Part shown: piece after piece, positions 35,355-43,453 of the stretch
How the letters are laid out: the number at the start of each line of letters is the position of its first letter
Numbering within the stretch: the stretch's first letter is position 1
Origin: CAG-791 sp963593905
Lineage (GTDB): Bacteria > Bacillota > Clostridia > Lachnospirales > Lachnospiraceae
Length of the DNA stretch: 64,000 bases
Assembly (NCBI GenBank): GCA_963593905.1
Contig: CAVBBL010000011.1
Coordinates: forward strand, 13,646 to 77,645
Direction: 5' to 3'
Translations under genes and position numbers: made by a program
Notes under the pieces: model-generated
What the model was told of the DNA's origin: nothing
Seen by the model: the letters and a program-made list of their open reading frames with translations, nothing else
Database searches by the model: none

Positions 35355-36842
35355 TTATTTCTTAAGTCCCGCATTCCGGTCTGCCTGTTCATCTCCCAGC
35401 TTATCCAGCAAGGCAATCTTGGTATCGTAGAGCTTCCGGGACAGATCCACATGCACCTCATGAGGATTCACCAGACGCTTGGACTCATCCCACAGGGTAT
35501 CCTGCTCCTTGAGACAATAGTCCCGAATCTCCATGGTCTTTGCAGAGGTATAGCAGCATTCACCGTTTTTAAACAGTGGCACCATCAACTCCCGCAGGGA
35601 GTACTCTCCGGGATTGAGACGGGTCTTTTTCCAGGGTTCATAAGGGTCAAAGAGCAGCAGAGACTGATCCTCTGTGAAGACCTCGTCCTCCAGGCAGATC
35701 AGATCTGCCTTGATCTTGTGAGCCGGCTCCTCGTACACACGGTATATCTTCTTATTGCCCGGATTGGTAATCTTCTCTGAATTCTCAGAGAGCTTGATCT
35801 TGGGAATGAACTTCCCGTCATCTCCCATGACGGCCGCCAGCTTGTACACACCGCCGAAGGCCGGATTGTCCTTGGATGTGATCAGGTTCGTACCCACTCC
35901 CCAGGAAGTAATCGCTGCCCCCTGGGTTTTCAGAGAGTCGATCAGATACTCATCCAGATCGTTGGAAGCGGAAATGACTGCATCCTCAAATCCTGCCTCA
36001 TCCAGCATCTTTCTGGCCTTCTTGGAAAGATAAGCCAGATCGCCGGAATCCAGGCGGATACCGTAGCCTTTTTTCAGTTCTACTCCTTTTTCCTTCATGT
36101 ACTGGAAGGTGCGGATGGCATTGGGCACACCTGAACGAAGAGTATCATAGGTATCCACCAGCAGAATGCAGGCATTGGGATACAGATCCGCATAGGTCTT
36201 AAAGGCAGTGAGCTCATCCTCAAAGCTCATGATCCAGCTGTGGGCGTGGGTTCCCTTCACCGGCACGTCAAAGAGCTCGCCGCAGAGCACATTAGAGGTG
36301 CCCACACAGCCGGCGATCACTGCCGCTCTGGCACCATAAGTGCCTGCATCCGGCCCCTGGGCACGGCGAAGACCGAACTCCATGATTCCGTCTCCTCTGG
36401 CCGCATAACAGATCCGGGCTGCCTTGGTGGCAATCAGACTCTGATGATTGATGATATTTAAAATGGCCGTCTCTACCAGCTGCGCCTCCATGATCGGCGC
36501 TACGATCTTGACAAGGGGCTCTCTGGGGAAAATCAGGGATCCTTCCGGGATGGCCCACACGTCTCCGGTAAAGTGGAAGTTGGCCAGATAATCCAGGAAA
36601 TCCCTGTCAAAAATGCCAAGTCCCGCCAGGTAATCAATGTCCTGTTTGGAAAAATGCAGCTCCTTGATATACTGAATGAGCTGTTCCACGCCGCACATGA
36701 TGGAATAGCCGCCGCCGCAGGGATTATTGCGGAAAAAGGCATCAAAGACTACTGTCTTATTCTGGTCCTTGTGCTTAAAGTAACCCTGCATCATGGTCAG
36801 CTCATATAAATCCGTGAGCAGCGTCAGGTTTTGTCTGTCCAT
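35355..36842 (-). CDS. pncB: Nicotinate phosphoribosyltransferase (495 aa)
   Basis: NAD salvage enzyme joining nicotinate to PRPP. It begins MDRQNLTLLTDLYELTMMQG, the usual start of the family, and has YFKHKDQNKTVVFDAFFR. The active-site region includes EFGLRRAQGPDAG and VKGTHAHSWIMSF (phospho-accepting His region), followed by GIRLDSGDLAYLSKKAR. Length fits the long bacterial type. AAAGGAGC precedes the ATG. A candidate NiaR operator lies 24 bases upstream of the start. The dipeptidase gene follows closely and may be co-transcribed. Confidence 0.95.
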   Translation of the reverse strand: MDRQNLTLLTDLYELTMMQGYFKHKDQNKTVVFDAFFRNNPCGGGYSIMCGVEQLIQYIKELHFSKQDIDYLAGLGIFDRDFLDYLANFHFTGDVWAIPEGSLIFPREPLVKIVAPIMEAQLVETAILNIINHQSLIATKAARICYAARGDGIMEFGLRRAQGPDAGTYGARAAVIAGCVGTSNVLCGELFDVPVKGTHAHSWIMSFEDELTAFKTYADLYPNACILLVDTYDTLRSGVPNAIRTFQYMKEKGVELKKGYGIRLDSGDLAYLSKKARKMLDEAGFEDAVISASNDLDEYLIDSLKTQGAAITSWGVGTNLITSKDNPAFGGVYKLAAVMGDDGKFIPKIKLSENSEKITNPGNKKIYRVYEEPAHKIKADLICLEDEVFTEDQSLLLFDPYEPWKKTRLNPGEYSLRELMVPLFKNGECCYTSAKTMEIRDYCLKEQDTLWDESKRLVNPHEVHVDLSRKLYDTKIALLDKLGDEQADRNAGLKK

Positions 36843-36865
36843 AGTTGGTTATGCTCCTTTCAGGT

Positions 36866-36883
36866 TAGGTGTCTTGACACCTA
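36866..36883. promoter_or_regulatory. Candidate NiaR (niacin repressor) operator of pncB
   Basis: TAGGTGTCTTGACACCTA is an 18-bp palindrome with perfect 8-bp arms. It sits between an extended -10 on the minus strand (TGCTATGAT, hexamer 36911-36916) and the pncB ribosome site, at about +21 to +38, suited to repression. TGTC/GACA half-sites upstream of niacin salvage genes fit NiaR/YrxA from memory. The regulator gene is not in the window. Confidence 0.6.
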
Positions 36884-36998
36884 TCAAATCACCTTGCGGT
36901 AATTTTCCCTATCATAGCACATTTTCCAAAAAAGTGCACAACTACTTTGTAACGACTACTCTATTCATACGGTCATCGGCCAGGTGCGCAGAAAATGA

Positions 36999-38393
36999 CT
37001 ACTTTTTCACAGGCAGCAGTACGGTAATTTCCGTACCTCTCCCCACCTCGCTATTTAAGCGGATGGTGCCGCCGCTTTGAGCCACGATATGCTTGACGAT
37101 GGCCAGTCCCAGTCCGGTACCTCCGGTCTGTTTGCTGCGGCTTTTATCCACCCGGTAAAAACGCTCAAAGATTCTGCCCTGATGCTCCGGGGGAATCCCG
37201 ATGCCGGTATCCTTTACCACCAGCCTTGCCATAGTCTTTTCCTGTTCCCGGCAGGTTCCCACGCTGACCTTCACGTTGCCGCCCCGGACATTATAGCGGA
37301 TCGCATTGTCACACAGATTATAGAGCAGCTCTTCCATCTGCTGCTTGTAAGCCTTTAAAAGCACCTGTTTATCCGGTTCCTCTGCCGGCAGCAGGCTGAT
37401 CTGTACATCGTAATTTTTCGCGTTCAGCTCCAGATTGCCCACGCAGTTGGCAGCCAGCTCCCGCAGATCCACCAGCTCTTCCTTATCCTCCTCTGCAGCA
37501 CCCATATCCAGTTCCGACAAACGGATAATGTCATTGATCAGCTTCAGCAGCCGGTCTGCATTGTGGTGGATCTCCTGTCCAAAGCGCAGGGTATCCTTTT
37601 CCGTGGCAATGCCGCTTTCGATGAGCTCCGCGTAGCCGGAAATGGCTGTCAGGGGCGTCTTTAACTCATGGGAGACATTGGCGGTGAATTCCTGTCGCAT
37701 ATTGGCTGCCGCCAACACCTCTTTGTGCTGGTTGGTGATGGTCTCCAACAGAGGCTGCAGCTCCGGATAGATCTCCGGCACATTTTTGCGAAGGGGGTCC
37801 TTTGCCATCTCCTGAATCGGTGCCAGCACCCGCTTTGTCAATGTCAGAGCCAGCACGGAAGCCAGCACCAGCAGCAATACAATGACCACAATGCCCAGCG
37901 GGAGCATATCTTCCAGCGCATCCCAGATTCCCGTGGTGGTCAGGGCTGTCCGCAGCACACTGCCGTCGGAGAGACGCAGGGCATAGTAGCAGGTGGAGAC
38001 ACCGATGGTAGAGGAATATCTGGTTCCTTCGCCGCTGCCGTCCTCATTTTGCATGGCGGCCTGCACCTCCGGCCGCTGGCTGTGATTTTCCATTTCCGTC
38101 GGTTTAGCCATATTGTCATAGAGCACCGTGCCGTCGGCAGAGATCAGCGTTACCCGAAGCTTCTCGCTCTCCGGTACACTTTTTTCGCCGGCTTCCCATT
38201 TCTCCACAAATGCACTAAGACGATCAGGCTCCTCGGTGCCCTCCATAGCGGCCAGCTGTCTGGTCATCTGTCCTAAGGCATTCATGGTCTGGTTTAATTC
38301 CACACGCCAGAAGAAACAAATGGTCAAAAAAAGGGTCAGACCGATAGAAAGCACGGCGACCCCAATTAAATACTCATTGATTTTTTTTCTCAT
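36999..38393 (-). CDS. phoR: PhoR-type sensor histidine kinase (464 aa)
   Basis: Membrane sensor kinase paired with the PhoP-like regulator. Two membrane helices (near residues 10-30 and 155-180, GIVVIVLLLVLASVLALTL) flank an extracellular domain. The dimerisation domain carries FTANVSHELKTPLTAISGYAEL with the phospho-His. The ATPase domain has LYNLCDNAIRYN, VVKDTGIGIPPEHQ and GTGLGLAIVKHIV. ATG 38393 overlaps the regulator stop by four bases (ATGA). It is the last gene of the phosphate cluster. A phosphate role is inferred from position after nptA and the pst genes. Confidence 0.9.
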   Translation of the reverse strand: MRKKINEYLIGVAVLSIGLTLFLTICFFWRVELNQTMNALGQMTRQLAAMEGTEEPDRLSAFVEKWEAGEKSVPESEKLRVTLISADGTVLYDNMAKPTEMENHSQRPEVQAAMQNEDGSGEGTRYSSTIGVSTCYYALRLSDGSVLRTALTTTGIWDALEDMLPLGIVVIVLLLVLASVLALTLTKRVLAPIQEMAKDPLRKNVPEIYPELQPLLETITNQHKEVLAAANMRQEFTANVSHELKTPLTAISGYAELIESGIATEKDTLRFGQEIHHNADRLLKLINDIIRLSELDMGAAEEDKEELVDLRELAANCVGNLELNAKNYDVQISLLPAEEPDKQVLLKAYKQQMEELLYNLCDNAIRYNVRGGNVKVSVGTCREQEKTMARLVVKDTGIGIPPEHQGRIFERFYRVDKSRSKQTGGTGLGLAIVKHIVAQSGGTIRLNSEVGRGTEITVLLPVKK

Positions 38394-39064
38394 GGATCTA
38401 CTATATACCCCACATTGCGGAGGGTGCGGATGCGCTCTCCTTCTTCTCCCAGTTTCCTGCGCAGCGTACGGATGTGCATATCCAATGTCCTGGATTCGCC
38501 CTCGAAATCCGTGCCCCATACTTCATTGAGAATTTCTTCTCTGGAGACTGCCTTCCCCACATTGCGAAGGAGCAGGCGCAGCAGACTGTATTCCTTAAAG
38601 GTCAGTTCCACGGCAGAACCTGCCACCATCACCTTGTGACGCTCATCGTCCATGGCAATGCGTCCGGCCTGCAGCAGCTCTGCCCCCTTTCTGGGGGCGG
38701 TGCGCCGCAGCAGTGCCTTCACCCGGGAAATCAGCTCCATCACCCCAAAGGGCTTGGTCAGATAGTCATCTGCTCCCAGATCCAGTCCCCGTACCTTATC
38801 GATCTCCGCGGTCTTGGCCGTCACCATCAGTACCGGCACATTAGCCGTCCGTTTCTCTGCCCGGAGCTTCCTGATGATCTCATACCCATCCGCATCCGGC
38901 AGCATGATATCCAGCAGCACCAGATCCGGCAGTTCCTTCTCCACCGCCCCGTAAAAATCCCTGGCATTGCCATACGTCTGCACGGTGAAGGAGGATGCCG
39001 TCAGCGCGTACATCTCGATCTCACTGATATTCTGATCATCCTCCAGGATATAAATCAGCGCCAT
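38390..39064 (-). CDS. phoP: PhoP/PhoB-type response regulator (224 aa)
   Basis: OmpR-family transcription regulator. Receiver domain MALIYILEDDQNISEIEMYA with the phospho-acceptor in VLLDIMLPDADG (Asp52) and the conserved Lys in DYLTKPFG. The C-terminal winged-helix domain has ELTFKEYSLLRLLLRNVGK and SRTLDMHIRTLRRKLG. It starts at 39064 behind AGAGGAAAT; this ribosome site is the edge of an A-module repeat. It probably acts on the pst promoter at 46717-46782 and on its own cluster. The kinase overlaps its 3' end. Confidence 0.92.
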   Translation of the reverse strand: MALIYILEDDQNISEIEMYALTASSFTVQTYGNARDFYGAVEKELPDLVLLDIMLPDADGYEIIRKLRAEKRTANVPVLMVTAKTAEIDKVRGLDLGADDYLTKPFGVMELISRVKALLRRTAPRKGAELLQAGRIAMDDERHKVMVAGSAVELTFKEYSLLRLLLRNVGKAVSREEILNEVWGTDFEGESRTLDMHIRTLRRKLGEEGERIRTLRNVGYIVDP

Positions 39065-39078
39065 TATTTCCTCTCTTT

Positions 39079-39267
39079 GCCACAATTTATTGTGGCTTTG
39101 TGAGCAGAATTTCGCGAAGGCGAATTCTGCGATGCAATCCCCAGGATGTCACTCGTGACATCCTGGCAATGGCTTAAAATGACATCAGTCATTTTTAGCC
39201 ATTTAACCTCTCTTTGCCACAATTTATTGCGGCTTTGTGAGCAGAATTTCGCGAAGGCGAATTCTGC
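39079..39267 (-). repeat. Modular repeat A-B-C-D-A-B between nptA and phoP
   Basis: In plus order: A GCCACAATTTATTGTGGC (39079-39096), B GCAGAATTTCGC/GCGAATTCTGC (39104-39130), C CAGGATGTC/GACATCCTG (39142-39165), D AATGGCTTAAAATGAC/GTCATTTTTAGCCATT (39168-39203), then A again (39216-39233) and B again (39241-39267). The A-B block is repeated with a 137-bp period and almost no change. The array fills the whole gap between two co-directional genes. Confidence 0.92.
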
Positions 39268-39269
39268 AA

Positions 39270-41180
39270 CTACTTCTTTTCTTTAGGCTTGTCCTTTTTG
39301 TCTTTCTTTTTCTTCTTGGGACCGGTGAGTGCGGATACCGGTACCGGCTCCATGACCTTGCCGTTTGCCTGGGCCACAGTAGGCATCTCCTCTATGTCGC
39401 CCTTCTTCATATGAGGCAGCTGATACTTTTCCTCAAAGCGTGCCACCTGGGCATGGAACTGCGGATTGTCCGTATCCTTCATCAGTTCCAGATACTCGTG
39501 GGTGTCAAAGCCGTCCTCATTGACCTGCAGGAGACATACGGCAATATTGGAGCAATGATCGGCCACACGCTCATAGCAGGTAGTAATATCGGACAGGGTC
39601 AGGCCCAATTCGATGGTACACTTGCCCTTGCGCAGTCTGCGGACATGGCGACGCTTGATCTCCATGTTCAGTCCGTCGATGACTTCCTCTAAAGGCTCCA
39701 CCGTCTGTGCCAGCTCCAGATCATCATTCTGGAAAACCAGAACTGTGGTATTCATGATATTCTTGACCGCAGCGCTGTAAACTTCCAACTCTTCCTGGGC
39801 CTTGGCGGAGAATGTCTGCTCTTTGTCAGACATTTCTCTGGCATATTCCATAATATTGATGGCGTGATCACTGATCCGCTCAAAGTCTCCGATGCAATGA
39901 AGCAGCGTGGAAAGGATATGACTATCCTTGGTACTTAAATTGCGACTGCTTAATTTCACCAGATACGTGCCCAGCTGATCCTCATAGGTATCCACCAGAT
40001 TTTCCAGCTTCTCTACCCGCTTAGCCCGCTCAGGATTGTAATCCTTCACCAGCTCCATAGCGATGTACAAAGCTTCCTTTGCGTACTGGGCCATGTCGCA
40101 GGCTGCCGTCTTGCACTGCTCCAATGCAAAATGAGGAGAAGTCAGGAAACGCTCGTCCAGAATCTGGATATTCTTCTGTGCAGCGCTGTCTTCGGATTCT
40201 TCCTTGGTAATGGGCAGCGTCTTCATAGCCAGCTTCACCAGAATCTCAGAGATTGGCAGCATGATGAGCACGGCTGCCAGGTTAAATACGCTGTGGATCA
40301 CGGCGATGATAAAAGGATTGGCCGTCTGGGTCATAAAAGGGAAATGTACGATGGCATTCACCGTGTAAAACAGGATCATAAAGAAGGTGGTCTTGATGAT
40401 ACAGAAATACAGGTGCATCAAGGCGGCCCGCTTTGCATTGCGGCTGGCGCCCACGGAGGAGAGCATGGCCGTAATGGCTGTACCGATATTCTCACCCATC
40501 AGAATCGGAATGGCAGAGCCGATGGTCAGAGTACCACTCATGGAAATAGCCTGCAGAATACCGATAGATGCAGAGGAGCTCTGGATAATAGCCGTCAGGA
40601 TCAAACCGGCCAGCATACCCAGAATAGGATTGGAAAACATAGTCAGGATGCTGGTAAAGCGCTCATTTCCGGAAAGAGGCTCCACCGCGGAGGACATAGC
40701 CTCCATACCGAACATTAATACTGCAAAGCCGATAAGGATCGTGCCGATGTCTCTCTTCTTTTCACTTTTGGCACCCATAATCATGATGATGCCAATGATG
40801 CCGAAAATCGGTGAGAAGTTGGCAGGCTTTAAGAGCTGCAAAAAGACATTGCTGCTCTGGATACCGGTTAAACTCAGCAGCCAGGAGGTCACCGTGGTAC
40901 CTACATTGGCACCCAGGATGACGCCCACTGCCTGAGACAGTTTCATAATGCCGGAGTTCACCAGACCTACCACCATGACCGTAGTGGCCGACGAGGACTG
41001 AATCACTGCCGTCACGCCGCAGCCAAGCAGAGCTGCCTTCCATTTATTGGATGTCAGAGACTCTAAGATTTCTTCCAGCCGACCGCCGGAGACTCTCTTT
41101 AATCCATCACCAAGCACCTGCATACCGTATAAAAACAGCGCAAGTCCCCCTACCATTGATAATATTCCGAAAATATCCAT
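39270..41180 (-). CDS. Na/Pi cotransporter with PhoU-like tail (636 aa)
   Basis: Membrane transporter of the NptA/PNaS family for sodium-driven phosphate movement. Two internally repeated halves are seen: GLALFLYGMQVLGDGL with AVIQSSSATTVMVVGLVNSG, and then TAIIQSSSASIGILQAISMSG, both carrying the QSSSA motif. From about residue 350 the protein is a cytoplasmic PhoU-like helical domain (ERISDHAINIMEYAREM, ERVADHCSNIAVCLLQ). A Lys-rich tail (GPKKKKKDKKDKPKEKK) closes it. GGAGGATGAA precedes the ATG at 41180. Its position between phoU and phoP supports a phosphate role. Direction of transport is not certain. Confidence 0.92.
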   Translation of the reverse strand: MDIFGILSMVGGLALFLYGMQVLGDGLKRVSGGRLEEILESLTSNKWKAALLGCGVTAVIQSSSATTVMVVGLVNSGIMKLSQAVGVILGANVGTTVTSWLLSLTGIQSSNVFLQLLKPANFSPIFGIIGIIMIMGAKSEKKRDIGTILIGFAVLMFGMEAMSSAVEPLSGNERFTSILTMFSNPILGMLAGLILTAIIQSSSASIGILQAISMSGTLTIGSAIPILMGENIGTAITAMLSSVGASRNAKRAALMHLYFCIIKTTFFMILFYTVNAIVHFPFMTQTANPFIIAVIHSVFNLAAVLIMLPISEILVKLAMKTLPITKEESEDSAAQKNIQILDERFLTSPHFALEQCKTAACDMAQYAKEALYIAMELVKDYNPERAKRVEKLENLVDTYEDQLGTYLVKLSSRNLSTKDSHILSTLLHCIGDFERISDHAINIMEYAREMSDKEQTFSAKAQEELEVYSAAVKNIMNTTVLVFQNDDLELAQTVEPLEEVIDGLNMEIKRRHVRRLRKGKCTIELGLTLSDITTCYERVADHCSNIAVCLLQVNEDGFDTHEYLELMKDTDNPQFHAQVARFEEKYQLPHMKKGDIEEMPTVAQANGKVMEPVPVSALTGPKKKKKDKKDKPKEKK

Positions 41181-41407
41181 TTCATCCTCCACCATTGGCC
41201 TTTATAAAGCCAGCACTCCCAAGGTATCATTCTCATTTTACATGAGAGGTGATGGAGGCGCAACCTTGTAACGGAATATTCTCCGTTCTGCGTGCTGTTC
41301 GGTGAAGGTGTTATTGCTTGTTCACGTGTCAGTCGGAACCGTAACTTTTAATATACAATGATCAAAATGATAAAAATAAAAAAAGATAAATTTTATGCCA
41401 CCCGGCC

Positions 41408-41495
41408 ATGCACCGGGGCGCGGCAGATGTCTCGCACCGTACACTTTGCGCCGTTTTGCTAAGGATGCGAGCCATTCTGCCGCGCCCCGGTGCAT
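41408..41495. repeat. Fold-back element, short copy (G family)
   Basis: Perfect 20-bp inverted repeats ATGCACCGGGGCGCGGCAGA (41408-41427) and its complement (41476-41495) enclose 48 bp with CTCGCACC and TTTTGCTAAGG. These inner words and the outer GGTGCATGGCCGGG recur in the larger copy at 52064-52313. It lies in the 464-bp gap between phoU and nptA. The rest of that gap is AT-rich and shows no gene. Confidence 0.88.
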
Positions 41496-41644
41496 TACAT
41501 TTTGCCAAAAAGATGACCTGTGTAAACTGTGACAATTGCTGCACTGATACTGTACAGCCACAATCCAGAGGGAGTAGACATCTCCGCCAGAATTCGTTCC
41601 TGTTGGACTATGAAAATGATGAACGGATATCTGTGCTCTACCTA

Positions 41645-42337
41645 TTATTTTCCCTCATACTTTAACTTTTTTTCATGCTCACCGGTCATGGCAAATTCTA
41701 CCCACTCTGCTACATTGGTGGCGTGGTCGCCGATGCGCTCGAAATACTTGGCTACCATCAATACATCCAGCAGCACCATGCCTTTTTCCGGATACTTTGC
41801 TGCTAATGCTGCAATATCAGCGCGGGTCTTGTCAAAGAGCGCATCCACTGCATCATCGGAAGCGATGACTTCTCTGGCCTTCTCCAGATCTCTGTCTACG
41901 AAGGAATCCACAGCCTCTGTCACCATGCGCATGGTAGCTGCCGCCATCTCCCGGAGCGATACTGCTGCCAGGATCTCCCCTGCATTTTCATGCTCTAAGT
42001 ACTTGGCAATATCGGCGATATCTGCACACTGATCGCCGATTCGTTCCATATCGGAGATCATCTTTAAGGCTGAGGAAACCAGGCGAAGGTCGCTGGCCAC
42101 CGGCTGTTGCTTTAACAAAAGCTTTAAGCACAGTGTCTCGATGGTCTTTTCCATCTCGTCGATTTCCGCATCTGTGTGGTATACGTTGGCGAGAATGGTC
42201 TGCAGCTTCTCCTCTTTTTTTCCGTCATCCCCGGAAAGCGCCAGCATCACCCGGCTGATGCACTCCTCGCACAGGGAACCCATCTGTGTCAGTTCTTCAT
42301 TTAATTCCTGCAGCTGTTCATTATATTTATCCCGCAT
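41645..42337 (-). CDS. phoU: Phosphate transport regulator PhoU (230 aa)
   Basis: Cytoplasmic helical-bundle protein that links the Pst transporter to the PhoR kinase. Two PhoU repeats are seen: MRDKYNEQLQELNEELTQMG with metal-binding DLRLVSSALKMISDMERIGD, and later VLMVAKYFERIGDHATNVAEWV. Length fits the family. ATG 42337 follows ATGGAGATTAAT; the longer frame to 42556 is an artefact of reading through palindromic repeats, which encode duplicated MPFSVIARMPQG segments. It is encoded after pstB, in the usual order. Confidence 0.95.
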   Translation of the reverse strand: MRDKYNEQLQELNEELTQMGSLCEECISRVMLALSGDDGKKEEKLQTILANVYHTDAEIDEMEKTIETLCLKLLLKQQPVASDLRLVSSALKMISDMERIGDQCADIADIAKYLEHENAGEILAAVSLREMAAATMRMVTEAVDSFVDRDLEKAREVIASDDAVDALFDKTRADIAALAAKYPEKGMVLLDVLMVAKYFERIGDHATNVAEWVEFAMTGEHEKKLKYEGK

Positions 42338-42343
42338 ATTAAT

Positions 42344-42574
42344 CTCCATTTCGCAAAGACGAATTCTCCGAAACACACCAGGATGCCCCTGCGGCATCCT
42401 GGCAATGACTGAAAATGGCATCAGCCATTTTCGGTCATTTAACACCTTTCTGCCGCGATTTATCGCGGCAGCACGAGCAGAATTTCGCGAAGGCGAATTC
42501 TGCGATGTGATCTCCAGGATGCCCTGCGGCATCCTGGCAATGACCGAAAATGGCATCAGCCATTTTCGGTCATT
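42344..42574 (-). repeat. Modular repeat (B)-C-D-A-B-C-D between pstB and phoU
   Basis: In plus order: a broken B (42345-42367), C CAGGATGCC/GGCATCCTG (42379-42401), D AATGACTGAAAATGGC/GCCATTTTCGGTCATT (42403-42438), A GCCGCGATTTATCGCGGC (42452-42469), B GCAGAATTTCGC/GCGAATTCTGC (42477-42503), C (42514-42537) and D AATGACCGAAAATGGC/GCCATTTTCGGTCATT (42539-42574). The pstB stop follows at 42578. This is the clearest tandem array of the family. Confidence 0.93.
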
Positions 42575-42577
42575 TTA

Positions 42578-43351
42578 TCACCCGAAACGTCCGCTGATAT
42601 AATCCTCTGTCCGCTTATCCTGGGGCATTGCAAAGATCTTGTCTGTCTCTCCGAATTCTACCATTTCCCCTAACAGGAAGAAGGCTGTCTTATCGGAGAT
42701 ACGGGCCGCCTGCTGCATGTTATGGGTCACGATGATGATGGTATATTTCTTTTTCAGTTCCATGGCCAGATCCTCGATCTTGGAGGTGGAAATGGGATCC
42801 AGCGCAGAGGTGGGCTCATCCATCAGAATAACCTCCGGCTCCACCGCCAGAGTTCTGGCGATGCAAAGACGCTGCTGCTGTCCGCCGGAGAGGCCTACCG
42901 CACTCTTGTTAAGACGATCCTTTAGCTCATCCCAGATTGCGGCCTGACGAAGACTGCGCTCCACGATCTCATCTAACTCTGCCTTCTTGCGAATACCGAA
43001 GATCCGGGGGCCGTAGGCCACATTGTCATAGACACTCTTGGGGAACGGATTGGGCTGCTGGAAGACCATGCCCACTCTGTGCCGCAGAGTAATGGCATCC
43101 ATCTCTCCGAATATGTCCTTACCGTCCAGCTTTACGCTGCCGTCGATCTTCACACCCTCTACCAGATCATTCATTCTGTTGAGTGTCTTTAAAAAAGTAG
43201 ACTTACCGCAGCCGGAGGGACCGATAAAAGCGGTAATCTCATTTTCCCGGATCTCCATATGGATGTTTTTCAGTGCATGAAAAGCACCGTAGTGCAGGTT
43301 CAGGTCACTGATCTCAAATTTGGGAGTCTTTGCTGTTTTTTCCTGACTCAT
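42578..43351 (-). CDS. pstB: Phosphate ABC transporter ATPase PstB (257 aa)
   Basis: ATPase of the Pst high-affinity phosphate importer. It starts MSQEKTAKTPKFEISDLNLHY. Walker A is GPSGCGKSTFLKTLNRMND, the PstB-specific follow-up is present (VGMVFQQPNPFPKSVYDNVAYGPR), the signature is LSGGQQQRLCIARTLA and Walker B is VILMDEPTSALDP. It ends near EDYISGRFG, the normal C-terminus. The ATG at 43351 follows ATGGAGATTATTCGT. A 102-bp gap separates it from pstA; phoU follows after the modular repeat array. Confidence 0.97.
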   Translation of the reverse strand: MSQEKTAKTPKFEISDLNLHYGAFHALKNIHMEIRENEITAFIGPSGCGKSTFLKTLNRMNDLVEGVKIDGSVKLDGKDIFGEMDAITLRHRVGMVFQQPNPFPKSVYDNVAYGPRIFGIRKKAELDEIVERSLRQAAIWDELKDRLNKSAVGLSGGQQQRLCIARTLAVEPEVILMDEPTSALDPISTSKIEDLAMELKKKYTIIIVTHNMQQAARISDKTAFFLLGEMVEFGETDKIFAMPQDKRTEDYISGRFG

Positions 43352-43453
43352 ACGAATAATCTCCATTCTGCAGATCCTGCCGGGAGGCTCGCTCCGCAAA
43401 CAGTTTTCTGCCTTGCTTTTCCATTTGGCATCTGAGACTTTACTCTACTGTCT

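Noticed and set aside
41408..41495. Insertion sequence
   Set aside because: No transposase ORF lies between the inverted arms and no target duplication could be shown; described as a fold-back repeat instead.
42338..42556. N-terminal extension of PhoU with repeated MPFSVIARMPQG
   Set aside because: The repeated peptide is translated palindromic repeat DNA; the ATG at 42337 with GGAG upstream fits the PhoU family start.
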